Assembly: GCA_029864165.1 (NCBI GenBank) | Contig: JAOTTZ010000115.1 | Location: 1 to 6,402, forward strand | Reading direction: 5' to 3' | Length of the DNA stretch: 6,402 nucleotides | From: Burkholderiaceae bacterium | GTDB taxonomy: Bacteria > Pseudomonadota > Gammaproteobacteria > Burkholderiales > Burkholderiaceae_C | Part shown: positions 1 to 4,930 of the stretch, one piece after another | Position numbering within the stretch: the stretch's first letter is position 1 | How the letters are laid out: every line of letters begins with the position of its first letter | Translations under genes and position numbers: made by a program | The notes under the pieces: generated by a model | Database searches by the model: none | Seen by the model: the letters and a program-made list of their open reading frames with translations, nothing else | Told to the model about the DNA's origin: nothing

Positions 1-599
1 AGCAGCTTTTCCAGCCGCTTATCGACGATAAACATGGAGAGCACCGATTGTTTGTTCTCGAGCTTGAGCGGCAGGTGTGCAGCGATGGTGTCGGCCAAAC
101 GCCCAGCATCGTCGATGCCAGCGATCGAGGTCAGTATCTCCGGTGGAATCTTCTTGTTGAGCTTGACGTACTGGTCGAACTGTTGCGCCACCGCGCGACG
201 CAGCGCTTCGGTCTCGGCTTTCAGGTCCGCTTCGGGCAGCACTGGCTCGACCTCGGTGACAAAGTGCTCACCGTTTTCGCTGACGCTGAGCGTCTTGGCT
301 CTTTGAACGCCTTCGACCAGCACCTTCACGGTACCGTCGGGCAACTTCAACATTTGCAGTATGCTGGAGACACAGCCCACCTCAAACATGTCATCAGGCT
401 TGGGCTCATCTTTGCCTGCCGCGCGCTGCGCGACCAGCATGATTTGGCGGCCCGACTCCATCGCCGCCTCCAGCGCTTTGATCGACTTGGGGCGCCCCAC
501 AAACAGCGGGATCACCATGTGCGGGAACACAACCACGTCGCGCAGCGGCAGCAGCGGCATCGTGAGCGGATCGGGCGGCAATAATGGATGTCCGGACAT
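1..599 (-). CDS. lon: Lon ATP-dependent serine protease, N-terminal 199 codons (cut by window edge)
   Basis: Lon is a cytoplasmic homo-hexameric AAA+ serine protease that degrades misfolded and some regulatory proteins. Only the N-terminal substrate-recognition (LON/PUA-like) domain is present. The ATPase and Ser-Lys protease domains lie beyond the left edge. Visible family blocks are LPLRDVVVFPHMVIPLFVGR (residues 17-36), SILQMLKLPDGTVKVLVEG (79-97), KLNKKIPPEIL (146-156) and LADTIAAHLPLKLENKQSVL (168-187). These closely match the E. coli protein as I remember it. The start at 599 is supported by an AGAGGT ribosome-binding site at 607-612, 7 nt upstream, and it puts the domain start at the usual distance. 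M14 is a possible internal start but has no comparable support. The frame is intact throughout. The gene follows clpX in the same direction after 95 nt and appears to have its own heat-shock promoter. Identification is near certain; completeness cannot be judged. Confidence 0.97.
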   Translation of the reverse strand, partial: MSGHPLLPPDPLTMPLLPLRDVVVFPHMVIPLFVGRPKSIKALEAAMESGRQIMLVAQRAAGKDEPKPDDMFEVGCVSSILQMLKLPDGTVKVLVEGVQRAKTLSVSENGEHFVTEVEPVLPEADLKAETEALRRAVAQQFDQYVKLNKKIPPEILTSIAGIDDAGRLADTIAAHLPLKLENKQSVLSMFIVDKRLEKL

Positions 600-616
600 G
601 TTAGAAACCTCTGGTA

Positions 617-639
617 CTCAAGCCCATTTGGGGCTCGAG
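617..639 (-). repeat. Inverted repeat over the lon -10 region
   Basis: The arms are 617-625 and 631-639, nine positions each, around a 5-nt centre (626-630). Eight pairs are Watson-Crick and one becomes G-U in minus-strand RNA. In a transcript reading through from clpX this would form a hairpin ending 4 nt before the lon ribosome-binding site. It overlaps the -10 element and probable start point of the candidate heat-shock promoter. There is no following T-run, so it is not an ordinary terminator. It could be an operator or a leader structure. Confidence 0.5.
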
Positions 640-653
640 GGTTGTTTTGCAAG
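626..653 (-). promoter_or_regulatory. Candidate sigma-32 (heat-shock) promoter of lon
   Basis: Read on the minus strand there is a -35-like CTTGCAA (647-653), a 13-nt spacer and a -10-like CCCCAAAT (626-633). The sigma-32 consensus is CTTGAAA, 13-17 nt, CCCCATNT. Each element differs from it at one position. Transcription would start near 618-620, leaving a leader of about 20 nt that still contains the AGAGGT ribosome-binding site at 607-612. lon is a classical sigma-32 gene in E. coli, so the position fits. The match is by eye and is not experimentally supported. Confidence 0.65.
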
Positions 654-694
654 AAGCCCGCGGAGGGCCCCGACGAGGTGCCAGCGGTTGGGCA

Positions 695-1963
695 TCAAGC
701 GCTTGCCTTAGCCTGCTCCCGGTAGACAAGCAAAGGTTTGGCGCCGTCATCGATGGTGTGCTCATCCAAAACGACCTTGGCCACACCATCAAGCGAGGGC
801 AAGTCGAACATGGTATCGATCAAGGCCAATTCCATGATAGACCTCAGGCCACGAGCGCCCGTCTTGCGCGCCAAAGCCTTGCGCGCAATAGCCGTCAGCG
901 CCGATGGGCGAATTTCAAGCTCCACGCCATCCATCGCGAACAACTTCTGGTACTGTTTGACCAAAGCGTTCTTCGGTTCGTTGAGTATGCGAATCAGCGC
1001 TTCGTCATTCAACTCGCCCAGTGTCGCAACGACGGGTAGGCGTCCGACCAATTCGGGGATCAAACCGAACTTGATCAAATCCTCGGGTTCAACTTCGCGG
1101 AAGACTTCGGATACTTTGCGGTCGCTCTTGCTTTTGACCGTAGCGCCAAAGCCGATTCCCGATTTTTCTGATCGGTTCTGAATGACCTTTTCCAAACCGT
1201 CAAAAGCGCCGCCGCAGATAAAGAGGATATTAGTAGTGTCGATCTGCAAAAAGTCCTGATTCGGGTGTTTGCGCCCGCCCTGCGGCGGCACCGATGCCAT
1301 CGTCCCTTCGATAAGCTTGAGCAGCGCTTGCTGCACGCCCTCACCCGACACGTCGCGGGTGATCGAAGGGTTGTCGGCTTTGCGTGAAATCTTGTCTATC
1401 TCGTCGATATAGACGATGCCGCGCTGTGCTCGCTCGACCTCGTAGTTGCAGTTCTGCAGCAGCTTTTGAATGATGTTCTCGACGTCTTCGCCCACATAGC
1501 CTGCTTCGGTGAGGGTGGTTGCGTCGGCAATGACGAACGGCACGTTGAGCAGTCGCGCCAAAGTCTGAGCCAGCAGCGTCTTGCCCGAACCGGTGGGACC
1601 GATCAAAAGAATGTTGCTTTTGGACAGCTCTACCTCGTCCTTCGAAACACTCATGTGCTTCAAACGCTTGTAGTGGTTGTAGACCGCCACCGAAAGCGTG
1701 CGCTTGGCAGGCTCCTGCCCGATCACATACTCGTCGAGGCTGGCCTTGATCTCGCCCGGCACGGGCGTGTCGGATTTTTCCGTTAATGGGTCGGCGCTGT
1801 CGGCTGGAATCTCGTCGCGCAGGATGTCATTGCACAGCTCGATACATTTGTCACAAATGAACACCGACGGGCCAGCTATCAGCTTCTTGACCTCATGCTG
1901 ACTCTTGCCACAAAAAGAGCAGTAAAGAACCTTGTCGCTGGAGGAGCCTTTTCTCTCGGCCAT
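695..1963 (-). CDS. clpX: ClpX, ATP-dependent unfoldase subunit of the ClpXP protease
   Basis: ClpX is a cytoplasmic AAA+ hexamer that recognises tagged substrates, unfolds them with ATP and feeds them into ClpP. The protein has 422 residues, the usual family length. The N-terminal zinc-binding domain has four cysteines (C15, C18, C37, C40). Further motifs are Walker A GPTGSGKT (122-129), pore loop GYVG (155-158), Walker B IVYIDEID (183-190), the ClpP-docking IGF loop (270-272), the arginine-finger region ELVGRLP (R308) and sensor-2 GARGLR (R371). All key residues are present. The start at 1963 ([11 protein letters not shown]) is chosen by family length. The frame stays open 45 codons further upstream, but that stretch is unlike ClpX. 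I see no good Shine-Dalgarno before 1963, so initiation may be weak or coupled to structure. The gene lies 364 nt after clpP and 95 nt before lon. Confidence 0.98.
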   Translation of the reverse strand: MAERKGSSSDKVLYCSFCGKSQHEVKKLIAGPSVFICDKCIELCNDILRDEIPADSADPLTEKSDTPVPGEIKASLDEYVIGQEPAKRTLSVAVYNHYKRLKHMSVSKDEVELSKSNILLIGPTGSGKTLLAQTLARLLNVPFVIADATTLTEAGYVGEDVENIIQKLLQNCNYEVERAQRGIVYIDEIDKISRKADNPSITRDVSGEGVQQALLKLIEGTMASVPPQGGRKHPNQDFLQIDTTNILFICGGAFDGLEKVIQNRSEKSGIGFGATVKSKSDRKVSEVFREVEPEDLIKFGLIPELVGRLPVVATLGELNDEALIRILNEPKNALVKQYQKLFAMDGVELEIRPSALTAIARKALARKTGARGLRSIMELALIDTMFDLPSLDGVAKVVLDEHTIDDGAKPLLVYREQAKASA

Positions 1964-2221
1964 GGCATGGGGCGCAATGAAATCGTTGATGAAAGGAATG
2001 ATAGACGATAGAGCAAAACAACCCGGCACCGGGACCGAAACAACCCTAGCTTGTCCGCTTGTTTCGGCGAACACGTGGCAGCCACTTCTTATGAGCAACT
2101 ACGGCACAACGATACCGACAGCATAAATCAAGATGCGGGTTTCTGCCGCTATTTTTCGGGCCCGGCCTCTTTACCGCAGACCCATCTGCAGGGCATGCAC
2201 GAGCGCGCACCACGGGCCGGG

Positions 2222-2256
2222 TGCGTAGCGCGGTACGCAAAGCCGAACACCGGCTT
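2222..2256. repeat. Two adjacent small dyads upstream of clpX
   Basis: The first dyad has arms TGCGTA (2222-2227) and TACGCA (2234-2239). The second starts at the next base, with arms AAGCCG (2240-2245) and CGGCTT (2251-2256). Both are perfect 6-bp inverted repeats with loops of 6 and 5 nt. They abut the DnaA-box match at 2256. Six-bp arms are common by chance in GC-rich DNA, so function is uncertain. Confidence 0.35.
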
Positions 2257-2264
2257 GTGGATAA
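2256..2264 (-). promoter_or_regulatory. Exact DnaA-box 9-mer
   Basis: The minus strand reads TTATCCACA, identical to the high-affinity E. coli DnaA box. It is single, with no second copy and no AT-rich unwinding region nearby, so this is not an origin. It lies about 290 nt upstream of the clpX start codon. DnaA regulates some genes through such sites, and a lone chance match is also possible. Confidence 0.45.
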
Positions 2265-2283
2265 CAAACACAGCGCGTACGCG

Positions 2284-2320
2284 GCGCTGGCTATCAGCGC
2301 ACAGAAAATGCGTTGCTGAT
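2284..2320 (-). repeat. Two overlapping, mutually exclusive hairpins just after clpP
   Basis: GCGCTG (2284-2289) can pair with CAGCGC (2295-2300). ATCAGC (2293-2298) can instead pair with GCTGAT (2315-2320). Both are perfect 6-bp arms and they share bases 2295-2298, so only one can form at a time. The nearer arm begins 8 nt after the clpP stop codon. No T-run follows on the minus strand, so this is not a standard terminator. It may protect the clpP mRNA 3' end or act as a switch for read-through into clpX; both ideas are inference. Confidence 0.35.
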
Positions 2321-2327
2321 TTGCAGT

Positions 2328-2936
2328 TTAGCCGCGCTTTTCAAGCACCTGGTCGATCAAGCCATACTCTTTGGCCTCTTCGGACGACATGAAAAAATCG
2401 CGTTCCGAGTCGAGCTTGATCTTATCCAACGACTGGCCTGTGCGTTCTGCCAGGATAACGTTCAAACGCTCGCGCAGCTTCAAGATTTCGCGGGCCTGAA
2501 TTTCGATGTCGGTGGCCTGCCCTTGCGCGCCACCAGAGGGCTGGTGAATCATGATGCGCGAATTCGGCAAAGCAAAGCGCTTACCTTTGGCGCCAGCAGC
2601 CAGCAAAAAGGATCCCATGCTCGCGGCCATGCCCATGCAGAGGGTGGAGACATTGGGCTTGATGAACTGCATGGTGTCAAAAACCGAAAGCCCCGCGCTG
2701 ACCGAGCCGCCTGGAGAATTGATGTAGAGCGAAATGTCTTTGTCGGGGTTTTCGCTTTCCAAAAACAGCAATTGCGCAACGACCACGTTGGCGGTTTGGT
2801 CGTTCACCGGGCCCACCAAAAAAATAACACGTTCGCGCAACAGGCGGCTGTAAATGTCGTAGGCGCGCTCGCCTCGGCCCGATTGCTCGATGACCATCGG
2901 CACGAGCCCCAAGTCTTGTGTGTCCAACGCGCTCAT
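2328..2936 (-). CDS. clpP: ClpP, proteolytic subunit of the ClpXP protease
   Basis: ClpP is a cytoplasmic serine peptidase that forms a barrel of two stacked heptamers and degrades proteins delivered by ClpX or ClpA. The product has 202 residues, typical of the family. The catalytic triad is S106 (in GMAASMGS), H131 (in MIHQP) and D180 (in SERDFF). The conserved [10 protein letters not shown] block is at 70-79 and LVPMVIEQ at 11-18. By alignment with E. coli from memory, a short propeptide of about 9 residues would be removed before G10. The start at 2936 is supported by AAGGG at 2942-2946, 5 nt upstream. The frame is open further upstream, but the extra residues are not ClpP-like. The gene lies 184 nt after tig and 364 nt before clpX. 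Confidence 0.98.
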   Translation of the reverse strand: MSALDTQDLGLVPMVIEQSGRGERAYDIYSRLLRERVIFLVGPVNDQTANVVVAQLLFLESENPDKDISLYINSPGGSVSAGLSVFDTMQFIKPNVSTLCMGMAASMGSFLLAAGAKGKRFALPNSRIMIHQPSGGAQGQATDIEIQAREILKLRERLNVILAERTGQSLDKIKLDSERDFFMSSEEAKEYGLIDQVLEKRG

Positions 2937-2972
2937 GGTTGCCCTTTGGTAGTAGAACGTGATTGAAGCTCG

Positions 2973-2978
2973 ATTATG
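2973..2978 (-). promoter_or_regulatory. Candidate sigma-70 -10 element of clpP
   Basis: The minus strand reads CATAAT, 5 of 6 matches to TATAAT, with a predicted start near 2966 and a leader of about 30 nt. The hexamer expected 17 nt upstream is CCGTGA, a poor -35 match, so this promoter would need an activator or is not real. It is immediately adjacent to the dyad at 2979-3004. Confidence 0.3.
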
Positions 2979-3004
2979 TGACCGTAAGACATTGCTCACG
3001 GTCA
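2979..3004 (-). repeat. 10-bp-arm dyad upstream of clpP
   Basis: The minus strand has arms TGACCGTGAG (3004-2995) and CTTACGGTCA (2988-2979) around a 6-nt loop. All ten positions pair in RNA, one of them as G-U, and the outer seven are perfect. It lies between the candidate sigma-32 promoter and the clpP start. It would therefore be in the 5' leader of a heat-shock transcript, or overlap the -35/spacer region of the candidate sigma-70 promoter. An operator or a leader hairpin are both possible. Confidence 0.5.
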
Positions 3005-3023
3005 TCGCCGGTGACGCGCCATG

Positions 3024-3052
3024 AGAAGGGGCGGCAGTTTGCAGGTTTCCAT
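3024..3052 (-). promoter_or_regulatory. Weaker candidate sigma-32 promoter of clpP
   Basis: The minus strand has ATGGAAA (3046-3052), 5 of 7 to CTTGAAA, then a 14-nt spacer, then CCCCTTCT (3024-3031), which keeps the CCCC core and differs from CCCCATNT at the A. Predicted start is near 3017, giving a leader of about 80 nt. clpP is a heat-shock gene in many proteobacteria, which makes the location reasonable. The sequence match is weaker than the one before lon. Confidence 0.35.
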
Positions 3053-3077
3053 ACTTGTGAGGTAGAAGCAAGACTGT

Positions 3078-3089
3078 GCAGGCGCCTGC
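3078..3089. repeat. Perfect 12-bp palindrome in the tig-clpP gap
   Basis: GCAGGCGCCTGC is fully self-complementary and begins about 30 nt after the tig stop on the minus strand. With no loop and no T-run it is a poor terminator candidate. It could be a binding site for a dimeric protein or simply a GC-rich chance palindrome. Confidence 0.3.
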
Positions 3090-3120
3090 GAGCACCAGGT
3101 ATACCAGCGCTCAGCGGGCC

Positions 3121-4428
3121 CTAGTTCGCCATCACCTCGTCAAACGGCAACAGTTTGTCGCTGACCCTGGCTTTGGCCAGCACCAAGGCAGCGACGTTGT
3201 TCTCGACGACCACAGCTTCCACCTCGGCCATGCGTTGGCGGTCGCTCAGGTACCAACGAACCAACTCCGATGGATTCTCGTAGCTTTGTGCCATCTCTTC
3301 GATATGCGACTGCAACTGCTCGGGCTTGGCTTGCAAGTTGTGAGCGCGAACCAATTCCGCTACGGCCAGCCCCAGCCGCACGCGACGTTCGGCCTGCGGC
3401 ATGAAAACATCGGGGGCAATCGGTAGCTTGTCCGCGTCTTTAACGCCGCGCCGTTTCAAATCGGCGCGCGCCCCCTCTTCCAATCGCCGCGCCTCGGCGT
3501 TGACCAGCGAGACCGGCACGTCCAACTCCACACTCTTGATCAAGGCGTCCATCGCCGCGTTTTTGTTGCGCGCCAACACGCGGAACTTGAGCTCACGCTC
3601 TAAGTTGCGCCGTATATCGGCCCGCAGGGCCTCAATGGTGCCATCCTTGACGCCCAGCGATTTAGCAAACGCCTCATCCACCGTGGGCAAGTGCTGCACC
3701 TCGACTTTTTTGAGCGTAACCAGGAAGTCGGCTTCCTTGCCCGCCACGTCTTTTCCCTGGTAGTCGTCGGGAAACCGCAGCGGAAAAGTCTTGGACTCCC
3801 CCACCTTCATACCCCGAACTGCCGCCTCGAAAGCAGCGATCATCTGGCCTTGGCCGATGACGAACTGGTGGTCTTGCGCTTTGCCGCCATCGAAGGCCGA
3901 GCCATCGATCTTGCCCTCAAAATCGATAGTGACGCGGTCGCCCTCGGCGGCTGGATCGGTCAGCGGACGTTGTGTGAAATTGCCGCGTTGTTTACGAAGT
4001 ATCTCTAGCGTCTTGTCAACAGCAGCGTCAGTCACTTCGCTGGAGACGCGCTCCACCGCAACGGCACTCAGGTCGCCGAGCTGGACTTCCGGGTAAACCT
4101 CAAAAGTGGCGTCGAAAGCCAGGTCACTTGACGACGCGCCTTCGGCTTCTGAAATTCGTGGCATACCGGCTACGCGGACCCGGGCCTCGGCCGCAGCGGC
4201 GGCAAACGCCTTGCCGACCTTGTCGCTCATCACCTCGTGATGAACCGAGCCGCCATAGCGTTTCGCGATCACACTCAGCGGCACCTTCCCGGGGCGAAAG
4301 CCAGCTACCCTGACGGTGCGCGAGAGATTTTTCAGGCGCGATTCCACCTCCGAGCTGATCGATTCTGCAGCCAGTGTCAGCCTGATGCGGCGCTCAAGCT
4401 TGCCTAACATTTCAACTGTGACTGCCAT
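3121..4428 (-). CDS. tig: Trigger factor, ribosome-associated chaperone and peptidyl-prolyl isomerase
   Basis: Trigger factor docks at the ribosomal exit tunnel through L23, shields nascent chains and carries a prolyl isomerase domain. The protein has 435 residues, normal for the family. The N-terminal ribosome-binding domain (about 1-115) contains the signature GFRPGKVP at 43-50. An FKBP-type isomerase domain spans about 163-243 (GDRVTIDFEGKIDG, then GMKVGESKTFPL). The helical C-terminal chaperone domain follows and ends in the usual LPFDEVM-like tail. The start at 4428 has TAAGG at 4435-4439, 6 nt upstream. The gene begins 39 nt after the mature 3' end of tRNA-Leu in the same direction. No promoter is evident in that gap, so tig is probably transcribed with the tRNA. 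I see no frameshift or missing block. Confidence 0.97.
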   Translation of the reverse strand: MAVTVEMLGKLERRIRLTLAAESISSEVESRLKNLSRTVRVAGFRPGKVPLSVIAKRYGGSVHHEVMSDKVGKAFAAAAAEARVRVAGMPRISEAEGASSSDLAFDATFEVYPEVQLGDLSAVAVERVSSEVTDAAVDKTLEILRKQRGNFTQRPLTDPAAEGDRVTIDFEGKIDGSAFDGGKAQDHQFVIGQGQMIAAFEAAVRGMKVGESKTFPLRFPDDYQGKDVAGKEADFLVTLKKVEVQHLPTVDEAFAKSLGVKDGTIEALRADIRRNLERELKFRVLARNKNAAMDALIKSVELDVPVSLVNAEARRLEEGARADLKRRGVKDADKLPIAPDVFMPQAERRVRLGLAVAELVRAHNLQAKPEQLQSHIEEMAQSYENPSELVRWYLSDRQRMAEVEAVVVENNVAALVLAKARVSDKLLPFDEVMAN

Positions 4429-4456
4429 GACTTACCTTACAAACCTTCCTTATTCA

Positions 4457-4470
4457 TTGCTGGTTGCTGG
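4457..4470 (-). repeat. Tandem 7-bp repeat at the tRNA-Leu 3' end
   Basis: TTGCTGG occurs twice in tandem on the plus strand. On the minus strand this duplicates the CCAGCAA that starts at the encoded tRNA CCA end, placing a second CCA 7 nt downstream. It may be a slippage product or an old integration scar. It is short and may mean nothing. Confidence 0.4.
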
Positions 4471-4554
4471 TGCGCGGGGGGGGACTCGAACCCCCACACC
4501 ATCGCTGGCGTCAGGACCTAAACCTGGTGCGTCTACCAATTTCGCCACCCGCGC
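4468..4554 (-). tRNA. tRNA-Leu, anticodon UAG, CCA end encoded
   Basis: The RNA folds as a class II tRNA of 87 nt including CCA. The acceptor stem pairs GCGCGGG with CCCGCGC. The D arm has stem GCG/CGC with loop AAATTGGTAGA. The anticodon loop TTTAGGT gives UAG, which decodes CUN leucine codons. The long variable arm CGCCA-gcga-TGGTG is typical of leucine. The T arm is GGGGG-TTCGAGT-CCCCC. The discriminator is A, as leucyl-tRNA synthetase requires. The 27-43 position of the anticodon stem is a C-A mismatch; the other four pairs are normal, so I do not read it as a pseudogene. The gene lies 39 nt upstream of tig in the same direction. Confidence 0.96.
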
Positions 4555-4572
4555 TTCACCGAGGGGAAGACA

Positions 4573-4617
4573 GGGCAGCATATGCTCCCCGCATGTGTCG
4601 GATCGGCAGCCGATCCG
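4573..4617 (-). repeat. Two consecutive dyads in the tRNA-Leu 5' leader
   Basis: The first in transcript order (4599-4617) has perfect 9-bp arms, CGGATCGGC and GCCGATCCG, around one central base. The second (4573-4590) is an 18-bp palindrome with core AGCATATGCT, flanked by GGG/CCC with one mismatch pair. They are 8 nt apart. The first begins about 5 nt after the predicted transcription start and both would be in the precursor leader removed by RNase P. They may fold as leader hairpins or bind dimeric regulators. Confidence 0.5.
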
Positions 4618-4628
4618 CAAAGCGTGGA

Positions 4629-4657
4629 ATTCTAGTGCAGTGTTGCGTATTTGGCAT
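4629..4657 (-). promoter_or_regulatory. Candidate sigma-70 promoter of tRNA-Leu (and tig)
   Basis: The minus strand has ATGCCA (4652-4657, 4 of 6 to TTGACA), a spacer of exactly 17 nt and TAGAAT (4629-4634, 5 of 6 to TATAAT). Predicted start is near 4622, about 68 nt before the mature tRNA 5' end. It is the best sigma-70 match I found by eye upstream of the tRNA. Since no promoter shows between the tRNA and tig, it probably serves both. Confidence 0.5.
4632..4646 (+). repeat. 15-bp direct repeat, left copy
   Basis: CTAGTGCAGTGTTGC here matches CTAGTGTAGTGTTGC at 6276-6290 at 14 of 15 positions. The two copies bracket the plus-strand gene pair. The left copy overlaps the -10 region of the tRNA promoter. 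About one such same-strand match is expected by chance in a window this size, so only the flanking position makes it notable. Confidence 0.3.
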
Positions 4658-4866
4658 TCCGGGTCGCGCCGCGTGGGTCATCCGGCACGACCAGAAACGC
4701 CAGCGCGCGGCAGCTTTAAAGAACCTATCACAACTCCCGCAAGGGCCCGGTGAACGAGTTCGATTAGAGTAACGACCCAGCGTCGCGCTGCTGCCAGTTG
4801 ACTGTTCCACCCACGTTTGCCGCGTCGCGAGTTGCTGACCGACGATGGCACCGCACCCGAAAATGG

Positions 4867-4895
4867 TTGCATCGTGTTGTTGAATATCCTATCCT
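4867..4895 (+). promoter_or_regulatory. Weak sigma-70 promoter candidate for the membrane gene pair
   Basis: TTGCAT (4867-4872), a 17-nt spacer and TATCCT (4890-4895) lie just upstream of the first plus-strand gene. They match the consensus at 3 of 6 and 4 of 6 positions. A start near 4902 would leave a leader of about 29 nt carrying the ribosome-binding site at 4917-4922. The spacing is ideal but the hexamers are poor. Confidence 0.3.
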
Positions 4896-4930
4896 TAATT
4901 TGAACCCCAAGACTGCAAGGGAATGCTGCC

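Larger units (their letters stand above)
1964..2327. other. 364-nt clpP-clpX intergenic region
   Basis: I find no gene here. The open frames that cross it are upstream extensions of clpX or frames with no recognisable product. The region holds one exact DnaA-box 9-mer, several short inverted repeats (listed separately) and no convincing sigma-70 or sigma-32 promoter by eye. TATCAT at 1998-2003 resembles a -10 element but has no matching -35 element. The gap is long for two genes whose products form one machine, so separate control of clpX is plausible. Confidence 0.6.
4555..4930. other. 376-nt divergent intergenic region
   Basis: This gap separates the minus-strand tRNA-tig block from the plus-strand membrane gene pair. 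It contains the tRNA promoter, two dyads in the tRNA leader, a weak plus-strand promoter candidate and the ribosome-binding site of the first plus-strand gene. Two short minus-strand frames cross it, but they have no ribosome-binding site or family resemblance. The central part, about 4660-4860, shows nothing I can identify. Confidence 0.6.

Noticed and set aside
48..1181. Several plus-strand open frames opposite lon and clpX
   Set aside because: They are antisense shadows of strongly conserved genes in GC-rich DNA and have low-complexity or Arg/His-rich translations with no family resemblance.
1965..1974. CCCCATGC as a sigma-32 -10 element for clpX
   Set aside because: Transcription would start at or inside the clpX coding region, and there is no -35 match at the right distance.
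2010..2033. Possible Rho-independent terminator: CCCGG/CCGGG dyad followed by TTGTTTTG on the minus strand
   Set aside because: With a realistic loop only about 4 bp of stem remain and the T-tract is interrupted.
1964..2098. In-frame extension of clpX by 45 codons upstream of 1963
   Set aside because: The extra residues do not resemble ClpX, and the protein starting at 1963 already has the standard length and N-terminus.
2937..3095. In-frame extension of clpP by 53 codons upstream of 2936
   Set aside because: The extension is not ClpP-like, and 2936 has a good ribosome-binding site and gives the usual length.
4712..4724. boxA-like GTTCTTTAAAG on the minus strand, as in rRNA antitermination leaders
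   Set aside because: It lies upstream of the predicted tRNA promoter, so it would not be transcribed, and there is no boxB or rRNA context.
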